DNA of 42,699 nucleotides from an uncultured Clostridium sp. Its GTDB lineage: Bacteria > Bacillota > Clostridia > Lachnospirales > Lachnospiraceae. Shown piece after piece: positions 35,961-42,340 of the stretch (position 1 is the first letter of the stretch; every line of letters begins with the position of its first letter). The translations under genes were made by a program, and so were the position numbers. The DNA lies in assembly GCA_900555045.1 (NCBI GenBank), contig USJW01000031.1:1-42699 (forward strand), in the 5' to 3' direction. The notes under the pieces were generated by a model that had not been told where the DNA came from, did not search any database, and was given only the letters and a program-made list of their open reading frames with translations.

Positions 35961-36000
35961 CCCGGGAAGCCTTGATTTTGTGGGGTTTCCCGGGTTTTTT
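35961..36000 (+). terminator. Terminator after the tRNA pair
   Basis: CCCGGGAA (35961-35968) pairs with TTCCCGGG, followed by TTTTTT. Confidence 0.8.
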
Positions 36001-36078
36001 GTCTCTATCCTTGTAGGGCGCGGCGCGGGTGGAGTTTTACCCCCGGCTACCGGTTCCCTTTCCACAAATACCAAATCC

Positions 36079-36110
36079 GGCCCCACATGCCTTTTCCAGC
36101 ACGCGGGGCC
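36079..36110 (-). terminator. Hairpin after the thioredoxin-fold gene
   Basis: GGCCCC-CATGC and GCACG-GGGGCC pair imperfectly around 8 nt, 13 nt beyond the gene's stop. The U-run is weak. Confidence 0.5.
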
Positions 36111-36122
36111 GTCTCTGTTATT

Positions 36123-36668
36123 TTATTTGGTCTTCCTGATCAGCTGCGCAATTTCGTCCACCGATGGGATATCCGCCCCGTTCTCACCATAGTGCGCGTA
36201 CCGTACGATCATGTCCCGGTCCACGAGAACTGCCGCGGGCAGCTGAAGCTCATTCCCCTCATAGGCCCCGTGCTCAAGTCCCAGCTCCACGGCCCGCTCG
36301 ATCTTCCTGGGAGCGTCTCCGCCTATTAAATCCTCTTTTTTCGATGCGGTCCGGACTTCAAATTGTTTATAAAGCTTCTCATCCGGATCACAGATTATGG
36401 TGTAATGGAACGCCTTTTCCTTTGCCGCCCCCTTCATGACCTCGCGGCTGGACTGCAAAATCACCACCGCACGGCCTCCCGCGCTGCGGACCGCCTCATA
36501 ATTCTCGTCCAGGTCATGCAAATCCACCTGGCACATCCGGCATCCATAGTAGCGCAGGAACAAAAACATGGTCGGCTTCCCCTCCGTCAGCTCCTCCAGT
36601 TTCACGCCATCCCGCTCGATGGTATTGCAGGTAAATGATTCCAGCTTTTTTCCAACTTCAAATTTCAT
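36123..36668 (-). CDS. Peroxiredoxin-like thioredoxin-fold protein
   Basis: 181-aa soluble redox protein of the AhpC/TSA superfamily. The active-site segment is FLFLRYYGCRMCQVDL, a CxxC pair at the start of the helix as in peroxiredoxin-like family 2 proteins. VVILQSS, FHYTIICDPDEKLYKQFEV and PAAVLVDRDMIVRYAHYG follow the fold. No signal peptide. The role (peroxide or disulfide reduction) is likely, the substrate unknown. The start (ATG 36668) has AAAGGCGG 6 nt upstream; the longer frame lacks a site. An extended -10 promoter at 36834-36842 implies a leader of about 160 nt. Confidence 0.82.
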   Translation of the reverse strand: MKFEVGKKLESFTCNTIERDGVKLEELTEGKPTMFLFLRYYGCRMCQVDLHDLDENYEAVRSAGGRAVVILQSSREVMKGAAKEKAFHYTIICDPDEKLYKQFEVRTASKKEDLIGGDAPRKIERAVELGLEHGAYEGNELQLPAAVLVDRDMIVRYAHYGENGADIPSVDEIAQLIRKTK

Positions 36669-36833
36669 ATACAACCGCCTTTCTTGTCTCGCGATCTCGT
36701 GTTTTCCGCGAACCGCAGCCACTAAACCTGTACCGCTTTTCCTCCTCTTTAGCGCAAGCTTTGCCCCAAAGCCGTAAAAGCCCGGTTTCGCTCAGAATTG
36801 CCATCTGTCCTGGAACCGTATCTTAATCTACCT

Positions 36834-36842
36834 ATTATACCA
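36834..36842 (-). promoter_or_regulatory. Extended -10 promoter of the thioredoxin-fold gene
   Basis: Minus strand TGGTATAAT (TGn plus perfect TATAAT); -35 poor. In the 354-nt gap 36669-37022 I see this promoter, its long leader and the tRNA-Gly(GCC) promoter; nothing else. Confidence 0.6.
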
Positions 36843-36960
36843 CTGTCCCCCGCCCATGAATAGAGTGGCTCTGTTTTTATGATTTTCATGCGTTCGACCC
36901 GTCCAGAAAATGTGCAGAAAATCCCGCGGAAAAATTTTTTGAAAAAATGAATTTTATGGG

Positions 36961-36989
36961 TTGACATTCCCAAGTTTTTTTATTATAAT
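36961..36989 (+). promoter_or_regulatory. Consensus promoter of tRNA-Gly (GCC)
   Basis: TTGACA (36961-36966), 17-nt spacer, TATAAT (36984-36989): a perfect sigma-A promoter about 34 nt before the tRNA. Confidence 0.9.
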
Positions 36990-37022
36990 AGCCTTCGTCA
37001 GTTGAGTTGATCAACGACATAT

Positions 37023-37094
37023 GCGCGAGTGGCTCAGGGGTGGAGCACCACCTTGCCAAGGTGGGGGCCGCGGGTTCGAATCCCGTCTCGCGCT
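37023..37094 (+). tRNA. tRNA-Gly (GCC), integration site
   Basis: 72 nt. Acceptor GCGCGAG/CTCGCGC, discriminator T. Anticodon stem CACCT/AGGTG-type with GCC in the loop, T arm GGGTTCGAATCCC. Its last 22 nt recur at 37214-37235 beside the integrase gene, which marks this tRNA as the target of the adjacent element. Confidence 0.94.
37073..37094 (+). repeat. Attachment-site copy 1 (tRNA-Gly 3' end)
   Basis: The last 22 nt of the tRNA, from GGTTCGA to CTCGCGCT. It matches copy 2 at 20 of 22 positions; the two differences are adjacent, in the T loop. Confidence 0.7.
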
Positions 37095-37104
37095 TTTTTT
37101 TAAT

Positions 37105-37144
37105 GGCTGGAATTCCCTTGATTTACAAGGGGTTCCAGCCTTTT
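37105..37144 (+). terminator. Hairpin after tRNA-Gly (GCC)
   Basis: GGCTGGAA (37105-37112) pairs with TTCCAGCC (37133-37140), with inner CCCTT/AAGGG, then TTTT. A long T-run already follows the tRNA. A related hairpin recurs at 37247-37280. Confidence 0.7.
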
Positions 37145-37160
37145 GCGTTCTCCAAAATGT

Positions 37161-37178
37161 TGTAGACAGTTGTAGACA
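37161..37178. repeat. TGTAGACA direct-repeat pair, copy 1
   Basis: TGTAGACA at 37161-37168 and 37171-37178. The same pair recurs 140 bp away at 37301-37318. Possible integrase arm-binding sites or relic of an earlier element end. Confidence 0.55.
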
Positions 37179-37213
37179 CTTCTCATTCTGTCCAGTTGGA
37201 GAAAAAGCGGTAT

Positions 37214-37235
37214 GGTTCGATCCCCGTCTCGCGCT
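37214..37235 (+). repeat. Attachment-site copy 2 (partial tRNA-Gly 3' end)
   Basis: A 22-nt partial tRNA end, from GGTTCGA to CTCGCGCT, with no tRNA body in front. It marks the left end of the present element or of a former one. Confidence 0.65.
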
Positions 37236-37246
37236 CTTTTTATTGG

Positions 37247-37280
37247 TAGCGGAAGTCTTGATTTATAAGGACTTCCGCTA
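37247..37280. terminator. Hairpin between the partial tRNA end and the integrase gene
   Basis: TAGCGGAAGTC (37247-37257) pairs perfectly with GACTTCCGCTA (37270-37280). The loop TTGATTTATAAG resembles the one after the intact tRNA. Probably ends int transcription and insulates the tRNA. Confidence 0.65.
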
Positions 37281-37300
37281 TATTTGTGTGTCTTTCAGGC

Positions 37301-37318
37301 TGTAGACAGTTGTAGACA
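37301..37318. repeat. TGTAGACA direct-repeat pair, copy 2
   Basis: TGTAGACA at 37301-37308 and 37311-37318, directly against the integrase stop. Candidate arm-type integrase sites. Confidence 0.55.
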
Positions 37319-37320
37319 GC

Positions 37321-38535
37321 TTACAAAGCCTTAGATATGAGGTCATAGGTTTCTTTTTCCGTCAATGGATTGTAGATATATCCGAGAGTGGTATTCAAGT
37401 TGCTATGTCCCAGCAGTTCCCGGATACAGTCCAGCGGTACGCCACTGGCGTTTAGGTTGCTGGCAAATGTCTTTCTCATTTTGTGAGTGGACTTTGTAGA
37501 CAATCCCTGACGTTCTGCATATTTTTCCAGTACATAGGCAATCTGCCTTGATGTAAGCCGTTCCCCGTCCCTCATAAAAATGTAATCGCCGGTATGCCCT
37601 ATCTTTTGCAGGATATTGATTGCCTTTGGAACCAGAACCACGAATCGGTCACGGTTTGTCTTTGTATGCTCCACTACCTCATATTGGTTTGTAACCTGAT
37701 TTCTGACTTCTTCACGGACAATATGCAGATGGTTGATATTGATGTAATCGTCCCATTTCAGGGCTACCAGTTCCCCAACACGCAAGCCAAGCAAAAAATT
37801 TAATTTGACAGCCAGAAATGCGGTATCAAGCGTTTCTGTATACATGCGGTCAAGATACTGGTTTAAGTCATTCAGTTCATCAGAATTATAAGTTTCTGTT
37901 TTACCTGTTTTTCTGACTACCTGCTTAAACTTGACAAGAATCTGAACTTTGTCCATGGGATTCTCAGTCAGATATTTTTTCCTGATGGCATATTCAAACA
38001 TACCGTTTAAGATTGTCTTGATGTTGCCCCATTCTTTACGGGGGAGATTAAACTCCCTTACAATGCGGTTACATTCTGATTCCAGCAGTAATTCATCTAT
38101 CCTCTTGATTTTCCTGTTATGCAGGGCAGATGGTTCAAAATATTTGCTGTAATGCTGTTTATGCCGCTTGATGGTATTAGGGCTGTTGGTTACGGTCTGT
38201 TTGTATTCCAGCCATTCCTCATACAGTTCGTAAAAAGTCATTTTGTCAATGTGCGAATTTTGGAAGTATATCGGAATCAGCTTATCCAATAATTCATCTT
38301 CCGTCTGTGCCTTGATATTCTTTCTTTTTCCGTCTGACCCCTTATAGCAGGTCTGCCACCGTCCGCCCTCTTTTGCTGGCGGTGTGATGGCGTAATTATG
38401 TATTTTACGGACTTGTTCTCTCTTTGTTGACATAAGCGTATCAAGCACACTGTCTGTATCAAGTATACCGCATTCAAGGGCTTCCTTCAATAAAGAAAGA
38501 TTGAAGATTTCCGAAGTATTTTTGTTGTCATTCAT
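37321..38535 (-). CDS. int: Tyrosine recombinase/integrase of the element
   Basis: Site-specific recombinase that would insert and excise the element at tRNA-Gly(GCC). An AP2-like N-terminal part (about 55-90, GGRWQTCYKGSDGKRKNIKAQTE) and a core-binding SAM-like domain (about 98-185) come before the catalytic domain. Catalytic residues: R252 (LGLRVGEL), K292, H351 and R354 (THKMRKTF), H377 (LLGHSNL) and nucleophile Y386. All are intact, so it may be active. Length 404 aa fits Tn916-type integrases. The ribosome site AAGGCGG, 5 nt before the ATG, lies partly in a small hairpin (CGCCT/AGGCG, 38542-38557), which may lower translation. No excisionase gene is evident beside it. Confidence 0.94.
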   Translation of the reverse strand: MNDNKNTSEIFNLSLLKEALECGILDTDSVLDTLMSTKREQVRKIHNYAITPPAKEGGRWQTCYKGSDGKRKNIKAQTEDELLDKLIPIYFQNSHIDKMTFYELYEEWLEYKQTVTNSPNTIKRHKQHYSKYFEPSALHNRKIKRIDELLLESECNRIVREFNLPRKEWGNIKTILNGMFEYAIRKKYLTENPMDKVQILVKFKQVVRKTGKTETYNSDELNDLNQYLDRMYTETLDTAFLAVKLNFLLGLRVGELVALKWDDYININHLHIVREEVRNQVTNQYEVVEHTKTNRDRFVVLVPKAINILQKIGHTGDYIFMRDGERLTSRQIAYVLEKYAERQGLSTKSTHKMRKTFASNLNASGVPLDCIRELLGHSNLNTTLGYIYNPLTEKETYDLISKAL

Positions 38536-38634
38536 ATACGCCGCCTTGTAACAGGCGCAGGGAACAAAGTTTTATTTGGGGGATTGTTTGATTGAAATTT
38601 GATATGGTCTATGATTTTATAATTTGTAAGTATG

Positions 38635-38663
38635 ATTATTTTCGTTATGTTTTTTGTTTGCAA
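38635..38663 (-). promoter_or_regulatory. Candidate integrase promoter
   Basis: Minus strand TTGCAA (38658-38663), 17-nt spacer, AATAAT (38635-38640). It would give a leader of about 90 nt that includes the hairpin over the int ribosome site. Confidence 0.5.
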
Positions 38664-38707
38664 TAATTTTATCAGCGTATATTGTGAAGTCCCAACGCCT
38701 GTCAGAT

Positions 38708-39715
38708 TTAATTGTTAAATGGTGTATTTGCCCTGTCAACCGGCTGGAATCCATGCAGATAATCAATAGTATCATATTCTTGCCATTCACCGGGAGCCGC
38801 GTATATCCTTACCTTGTGAATACGCCGTATAAGGGCGTTCCATGTCTCTGTCTGCTCTAAGCGGATATTATGGTATTGGTCATCTAGTTTCCAGTTGGAA
38901 ACGATATACACGAAGTTATAACAGGCTTGCCGGTTGTTGTATCGTGCCGGAAGTTGTAGGGGGTAGATGTCAAGATAGTTCAGCATATTCCCAATAGGCA
39001 AATCGCTTCTAAATTCTTCAAAGACTATTACATCTTCCCCGGAATAGGTGTCAAATGGGTGCTTGTAGTCCGTTACCCGGTACACATTGGAATCTCCGTG
39101 ATTATCAAGAATATACCTTGATTTCCCATAGCCGGTTGAACCGCTCACATAGGTTACTAACAGATTCATGCGCCGTTCTGCCTTGTAGCGGCTGGAAAGT
39201 ATCTCTAAGCGTGCCTTGTCAATGTGCTGTAGGTTCAAGAGGTTGTCAGGATTGATTTCCAAAATCTCCACATTGGAATACCCGTCTTTAATCATCTGGT
39301 AGAGGGTAGCTAAATCATTTCTTTTTCCCTGCCCTGTTTGCGGCATGGTTCCCCATTCTTCAAAGGTTTCTTTTAAATTAGTGGTTTCTTTTTCTGTATC
39401 TTCCCACTTGCCCTCTTTGCGGATATACGCCCGGTTTTCATCTGCCGTTCCTTGCGCTTCTTCGATATGGGCAGATGGAAAGGCTTTCTTTATACTTGAA
39501 AAGTAGACCGGATTTTTGAATTGTGCAAATAGATGAGTATGTGGAGCCTTTGCAACTTCATCACACATACACCAGTAAATGATATTCTCCCAGTTTGACA
39601 GCTTTTCTTTAATAGCCTGGTGGGTACAATTTTTGTGCTTTTCCGGGTTATTAAATGTTAATTGGTATTTTCGGCTACGCCGATTATTTTTTATGTTTTT
39701 CTTTTTAGTTGTCAT
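38708..39715 (-). CDS. rep: CRESS-type replication initiator (HUH endonuclease plus SF3 helicase)
   Basis: Rolling-circle replication protein of the kind used by circoviruses and geminiviruses. The HUH domain has motif I YQLTFNNP (17-24), motif II HTHLFAQF with H59 and H61, and motif III AYIRK with nucleophile Y97 and K100. The superfamily-3 helicase has Walker A SGSTGYGKS (191-199), Walker B VIVFEEF (229-235), motif C with N274 in YIVSNW, and an Arg at 297-298 as possible finger. Size (335 aa) is close to viral Reps. Nicking and unwinding of the origin at 39802-39844 is the expected role. The start has AAAGGA 6 nt upstream. Plasmids and integrated elements with such Reps are known in bacteria; this fits that group rather than a viral contaminant, given the bacterial ribosome site and its neighbours. 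Confidence 0.93.
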   Translation of the reverse strand: MTTKKKNIKNNRRSRKYQLTFNNPEKHKNCTHQAIKEKLSNWENIIYWCMCDEVAKAPHTHLFAQFKNPVYFSSIKKAFPSAHIEEAQGTADENRAYIRKEGKWEDTEKETTNLKETFEEWGTMPQTGQGKRNDLATLYQMIKDGYSNVEILEINPDNLLNLQHIDKARLEILSSRYKAERRMNLLVTYVSGSTGYGKSRYILDNHGDSNVYRVTDYKHPFDTYSGEDVIVFEEFRSDLPIGNMLNYLDIYPLQLPARYNNRQACYNFVYIVSNWKLDDQYHNIRLEQTETWNALIRRIHKVRIYAAPGEWQEYDTIDYLHGFQPVDRANTPFNN

Positions 39716-39734
39716 GGTATTTCCTTTCTAGGTT

Positions 39735-39752
39735 CCGACACAGAGCCGACAC
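39735..39752. repeat. Distal iteron pair (GTGTCGG)
   Basis: CCGACAC on the plus strand at 39735-39741 and 39746-39752 (GTGTCGG on the rep strand), 11 bp apart, one helical turn. They share GTGTC with the tandem hexamers by the stem-loop. They lie inside an inverted repeat GGTTCCG/CGGAACC (39731-39773). Confidence 0.6.
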
Positions 39753-39801
39753 AAACGGAGATAGGCCGGAACCATTGATTTTAAAGGATTTTTTGTGTTT
39801 T

Positions 39802-39844
39802 TGACACTGACACCGAAGTTGTGGTAATACTATGGCAACTTCGG
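39802..39844 (-). other. Circovirus/geminivirus-like rolling-circle origin
   Basis: Stem CCGAAGTTG (39813-39821)/CAACTTCGG (39836-39844), perfect 9 bp, with a 14-nt loop. On the rep strand the loop reads CCATAGTATTACCA and holds the nonanucleotide TAGTATTAC (39824-39832). By analogy Rep would nick TAGTATT/AC, between 39826 and 39825. Two tandem hexamers GTGTCA-GTGTCA (39802-39813 on the rep strand) touch the stem on the rep side, the same place as the hexamer repeats of porcine circovirus. The rep start is about 90 nt further. Sequence facts are certain; function is inferred. Confidence 0.88.
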
Positions 39845-39847
39845 CAT

Positions 39848-39874
39848 GGAGCAAGAGGCTTCGCCCCCTGCTCC
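39848..39874 (-). repeat. Second hairpin beside the origin
   Basis: GGAGCA (39848-39853) pairs with TGCTCC (39869-39874), inner GGC/GCC. It lies between the ATPase stop and the origin stem-loop. It could end the upstream transcript or be part of the origin; no U-run. Confidence 0.45.
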
Positions 39875-39881
39875 GGTCAAC

Positions 39882-40676
39882 CTATGGCTTATGCTCCGCA
39901 ACGCCACCGGTTGACTGTATCTGGTGTAATAATTCCTGAATCGAGGGCTGTCTGTCCATGAAGTTGCGTATATGTTTTAACAGTATATCTTGTTCAGGAA
40001 CCCAAGGGACGATAATTTCTGTAGCCTCATCCTGTCCGTCAATCAGAGCGATTCCCTGACCGGTCTTATAGTTCCGTGTATTGTCTAAAATTTCGCCGGC
40101 AAACAGCATAAGACGTTGCTCACGGCTAATCCTCCCGTAGCAAAGGACGTTTTGAAATTGCTCACGTGATCCAGCGGAAAAGTTTGAACTGTCTGCTCTT
40201 TGGACAAGAAGAAAAATTCCGATTCCATTTCCGATTCCACGCCCTAATGCAAGAATTTCTCCAACTCTAGCCATCAAATCATTCTTTTTCTTTTTATCTA
40301 TGCTTTCTATGTAGCCTAATAAGCCGAACCATTCTTCAATGACAAGTGTCACATGACATATCGCCGGGTTTTGGTGCTGTCGCATTTCTGTATATAACTT
40401 ATAGTAGTCATATATCATGGAAATCGCATTATCGGCATAGGAATAAGCGGAACAACCTTTCAAGGGGGCATATTCCTTTCCAGCTTTAAAGTCTGCCAGA
40501 TACAAAATGCTTTCTTGTTCCTGTAAAATATGATAGGCATACCAAAGAAAACTCTGTGATTTTCCACTTCCTGATTTTCCTGTAATCAGAGAATGAGGAT
40601 TTTTGGAAATATCAGTATGGATTGCGGTCTTTATTCCGTATTCTTCCCAATCTACAAGGCTATACCCGAGTATCAT
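39882..40676 (-). CDS. FtsK/HerA-like DNA-translocase ATPase
   Basis: P-loop ATPase of the FtsK/SpoIIIE superfamily, as found in coupling proteins of mobile elements. Walker A TGKSGSGKS (32-40), Walker B LVIEE (111-115), then a conserved stretch ALGRGIGNGIGIFLLVQRADSSNFSAGSR and GQGIALIDGQ. At 264 aa it is only the motor domain, without membrane segments; the neighbouring membrane protein may anchor it. It could pump element DNA between cells or act in maintenance; a phage-type (Zot-like) assembly ATPase is a less likely option. The start (ATG 40676) has AGGAGG 6 nt upstream, better than the longer frame, and lies 10 nt after the membrane-protein stop. Confidence 0.82.
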   Translation of the reverse strand: MILGYSLVDWEEYGIKTAIHTDISKNPHSLITGKSGSGKSQSFLWYAYHILQEQESILYLADFKAGKEYAPLKGCSAYSYADNAISMIYDYYKLYTEMRQHQNPAICHVTLVIEEWFGLLGYIESIDKKKKNDLMARVGEILALGRGIGNGIGIFLLVQRADSSNFSAGSREQFQNVLCYGRISREQRLMLFAGEILDNTRNYKTGQGIALIDGQDEATEIIVPWVPEQDILLKHIRNFMDRQPSIQELLHQIQSTGGVAEHKP

Positions 40677-40686
40677 AAGCCACCTC

Positions 40687-41469
40687 CTAGATATGCTCAA
40701 CTAATTCACGGGATTGCATGGAATGCCCCTGCTGTTCCTTTAACTCCCGGTATGCTTCACAGTCTAATACTAAAACAATAATAGCGATTGACCCAAGGTC
40801 TTTTACGGAATCTATATGAACAGGGGTAATAAGGTTGTCCCCTACAGGTGCAGTGATTCCCTCTATTCCCTCCACTTGCACTTTCGCTATTATATGAGAA
40901 GAAATCAGATTGCTGACAAAATCACTTCCTTGTGAAAAAGGTAAGGTCTTTATTTTGTGAACCTGAAAATTGTAGTAAATAATTGCGTGCTTATCATCTA
41001 TGGTTATCGGGGTGACAGCATTTAGTAGGTTGGGGGCAACAGGCTTCACTACCTCTATTAAAGTGCATAGCCTTTCGTCTAAAATCTTATAGAGGAAAAG
41101 ACGCAGGTATGCATATTGCGTAGAAGCATTTTTTCGCTGGCGTGCCAGTTCCTCCTGTTTTCGACGTTCCTTTTCCTCTTGGTGTTTGCTTATCTGTGAA
41201 GTGATGGAACCAAAAAGCATACATATGCCAACAAAGGTTATGATAATAAATTCCTTGTCTTCAACCCAGATTTCATAGAGGTATTCTATAAAATTTATAA
41301 ATGCACTAAGAATCCAGAGGACAGACATCAGTCCGAATCCAAGAATTAAAGTAACTACAAGTAATTTGCATATAAACCGTTTGTTATTACGGAGATGGAG
41401 AGGGACTTTTTTCAGTCCCTCCACGGCTCCATCAGTCAAGCGGTCAAATTTCTCCAGTCGCTTGTCCAT
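40687..41469 (-). CDS. Membrane protein of the element
   Basis: 260-aa protein with two membrane segments (about 32-58 and 73-92), a charged coiled coil (about 93-115) and a cytoplasmic C-terminal domain (about 116-260). No known family recognised. The start abuts the stop of the previous gene (TAGATG), and the FtsK-like gene follows after 10 nt. The membrane-plus-coil layout beside an ATPase suggests a membrane anchor for the translocase, but this is inference. Confidence 0.75.
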   Translation of the reverse strand: MDKRLEKFDRLTDGAVEGLKKVPLHLRNNKRFICKLLVVTLILGFGLMSVLWILSAFINFIEYLYEIWVEDKEFIIITFVGICMLFGSITSQISKHQEEKERRKQEELARQRKNASTQYAYLRLFLYKILDERLCTLIEVVKPVAPNLLNAVTPITIDDKHAIIYYNFQVHKIKTLPFSQGSDFVSNLISSHIIAKVQVEGIEGITAPVGDNLITPVHIDSVKDLGSIAIIVLVLDCEAYRELKEQQGHSMQSRELVEHI

Positions 41470-41823
41470 CTATGCTTTTGCCTCCTTAGAGATTGTGAAT
41501 CCAGAAGCCTTACATGATAGCGCATACTCGGTCATTGTTGCCGTCTTATACCAGCGGGCAGAAAAATCTTGAACCTGTTCAATAATTACAACTGTATCAG
41601 GAGTATTAAACAATTCGGGATTAATCAAGGCAGAACCAGGCACTTTTAACGAAATGTGCTCATACTTCCGCGATGGCAAAACTAATTCATAGCTATAGCC
41701 GCTTATATCTCCTGCAATGCCGTTGTGGTAATCTCTGTTAGCGCGGACACCTACGCACATAGCGGTTTGTGCCAGGGCTAATTCTGGAAAATTGGTAATA
41801 GGCAAATCACTGGGTCGCAACAT
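41470..41823 (-). CDS. Small unknown protein of the element (117 aa)
   Basis: Not recognised. Predicted mainly beta (YSYELVLPSRKYEHISLKVPG, TVVIIEQVQDFSARWYK), which could suit an OB-type nucleic-acid-binding fold like the helicase-helper proteins of other integrative elements; this is only a guess. The start has GGAGG 8 nt upstream and overlaps the end of the preceding gene by 17 nt, so the two are coupled. A longer frame exists but would overlap that gene heavily. Confidence 0.7.
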   Translation of the reverse strand: MLRPSDLPITNFPELALAQTAMCVGVRANRDYHNGIAGDISGYSYELVLPSRKYEHISLKVPGSALINPELFNTPDTVVIIEQVQDFSARWYKTATMTEYALSCKASGFTISKEAKA

Positions 41824-42178
41824 ACAATTTTCCTCCTTTTTCCGCGTATTCCAAAAGTTTATCAAAGTATGCAACAATTTGTGAAGCAATAGCGTAGGCT
41901 TTTGCAACTTTTGCGATTTCCTCAACACTGTCACTCCCACTGAAAATAAATGGTTCATAAGCAATTCGTGGCGGACTGCCTGTCGCAAATAAAATACTGA
42001 TATTCTTTGGTTCAGTGATGGAATAATTTAATGCTGGGCGTCCATCCAAATAGAGGTTGCCGCGGATTGCCTTACCATCATAGGTCTGCAATGTGCCATT
42101 TTCAAAGGAAAAGAACTCTCCCTTTGGCGCTGCTGTAATTAACGAAATTAAAGCAGCCATTTTCTTCTCTAATTGCAT
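41807..42178 (-). CDS. Small unknown protein of the element (123 aa)
   Basis: Not recognised. It has an N-terminal helix (KKMAALISLITAA), a beta region (GEFFSFENGTLQTYDGKAIRGNLYLDGRP) and a C-terminal helix (EEIAKVAKAYAIASQIVAYFDKLLEYAEKG). No membrane segment. The start has GAGGAGG 5-6 nt upstream; an ATG seven codons earlier lies before that site. It is the first gene after the promoter at 42244-42249, so it leads the element's operon. Confidence 0.72.
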   Translation of the reverse strand: MQLEKKMAALISLITAAPKGEFFSFENGTLQTYDGKAIRGNLYLDGRPALNYSITEPKNISILFATGSPPRIAYEPFIFSGSDSVEEIAKVAKAYAIASQIVAYFDKLLEYAEKGGKLYVATQ

Positions 42179-42243
42179 TTTTTCCTCCTCGTAGTACATT
42201 ATTTTCTATCATTAGGTTGCGCGCTCCAATTAATGATAAGCTA

Positions 42244-42249
42244 ATTATA
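42244..42249 (-). promoter_or_regulatory. Promoter and likely operator of the element operon
   Basis: Perfect TATAAT on the minus strand, weak -35 (CTGTAA). Small inverted repeats lie around it: GTAT/ATAC just upstream and AATTA/TAATT downstream. They are candidate sites for the Xre regulator encoded next door. Confidence 0.5.
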
Positions 42250-42300
42250 ATGTATTCGAGCATACTTTACAGGCGGTTTTATGGACTGTTTTGTCCCATA

Positions 42301-42328
42301 AAAATGCCCCGCATTTTCATGCAGGGCA
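42301..42328 (-). terminator. Terminator of the Xre gene
   Basis: TGCCC-GCAT pairs with ATGC-GGGCA around a short loop, followed on the minus strand by ATTTTTATGG. Confidence 0.75.
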
Positions 42329-42340
42329 AAAGATAGTTTT

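Noticed and set aside
37214..37235. Second tRNA-Gly gene
   Set aside because: Only the last 22 nt are present; no acceptor 5' half, D arm or anticodon arm. Read as an attachment-site copy.
39882..40676. Zot-type filamentous-phage assembly ATPase
   Set aside because: The ALGRG...QRADSSNFSAGSR and GQGIALIDGQ stretches fit FtsK-like proteins of integrative elements, and no small coat-like protein is visible. Not fully excluded because the element is cut by the edge.
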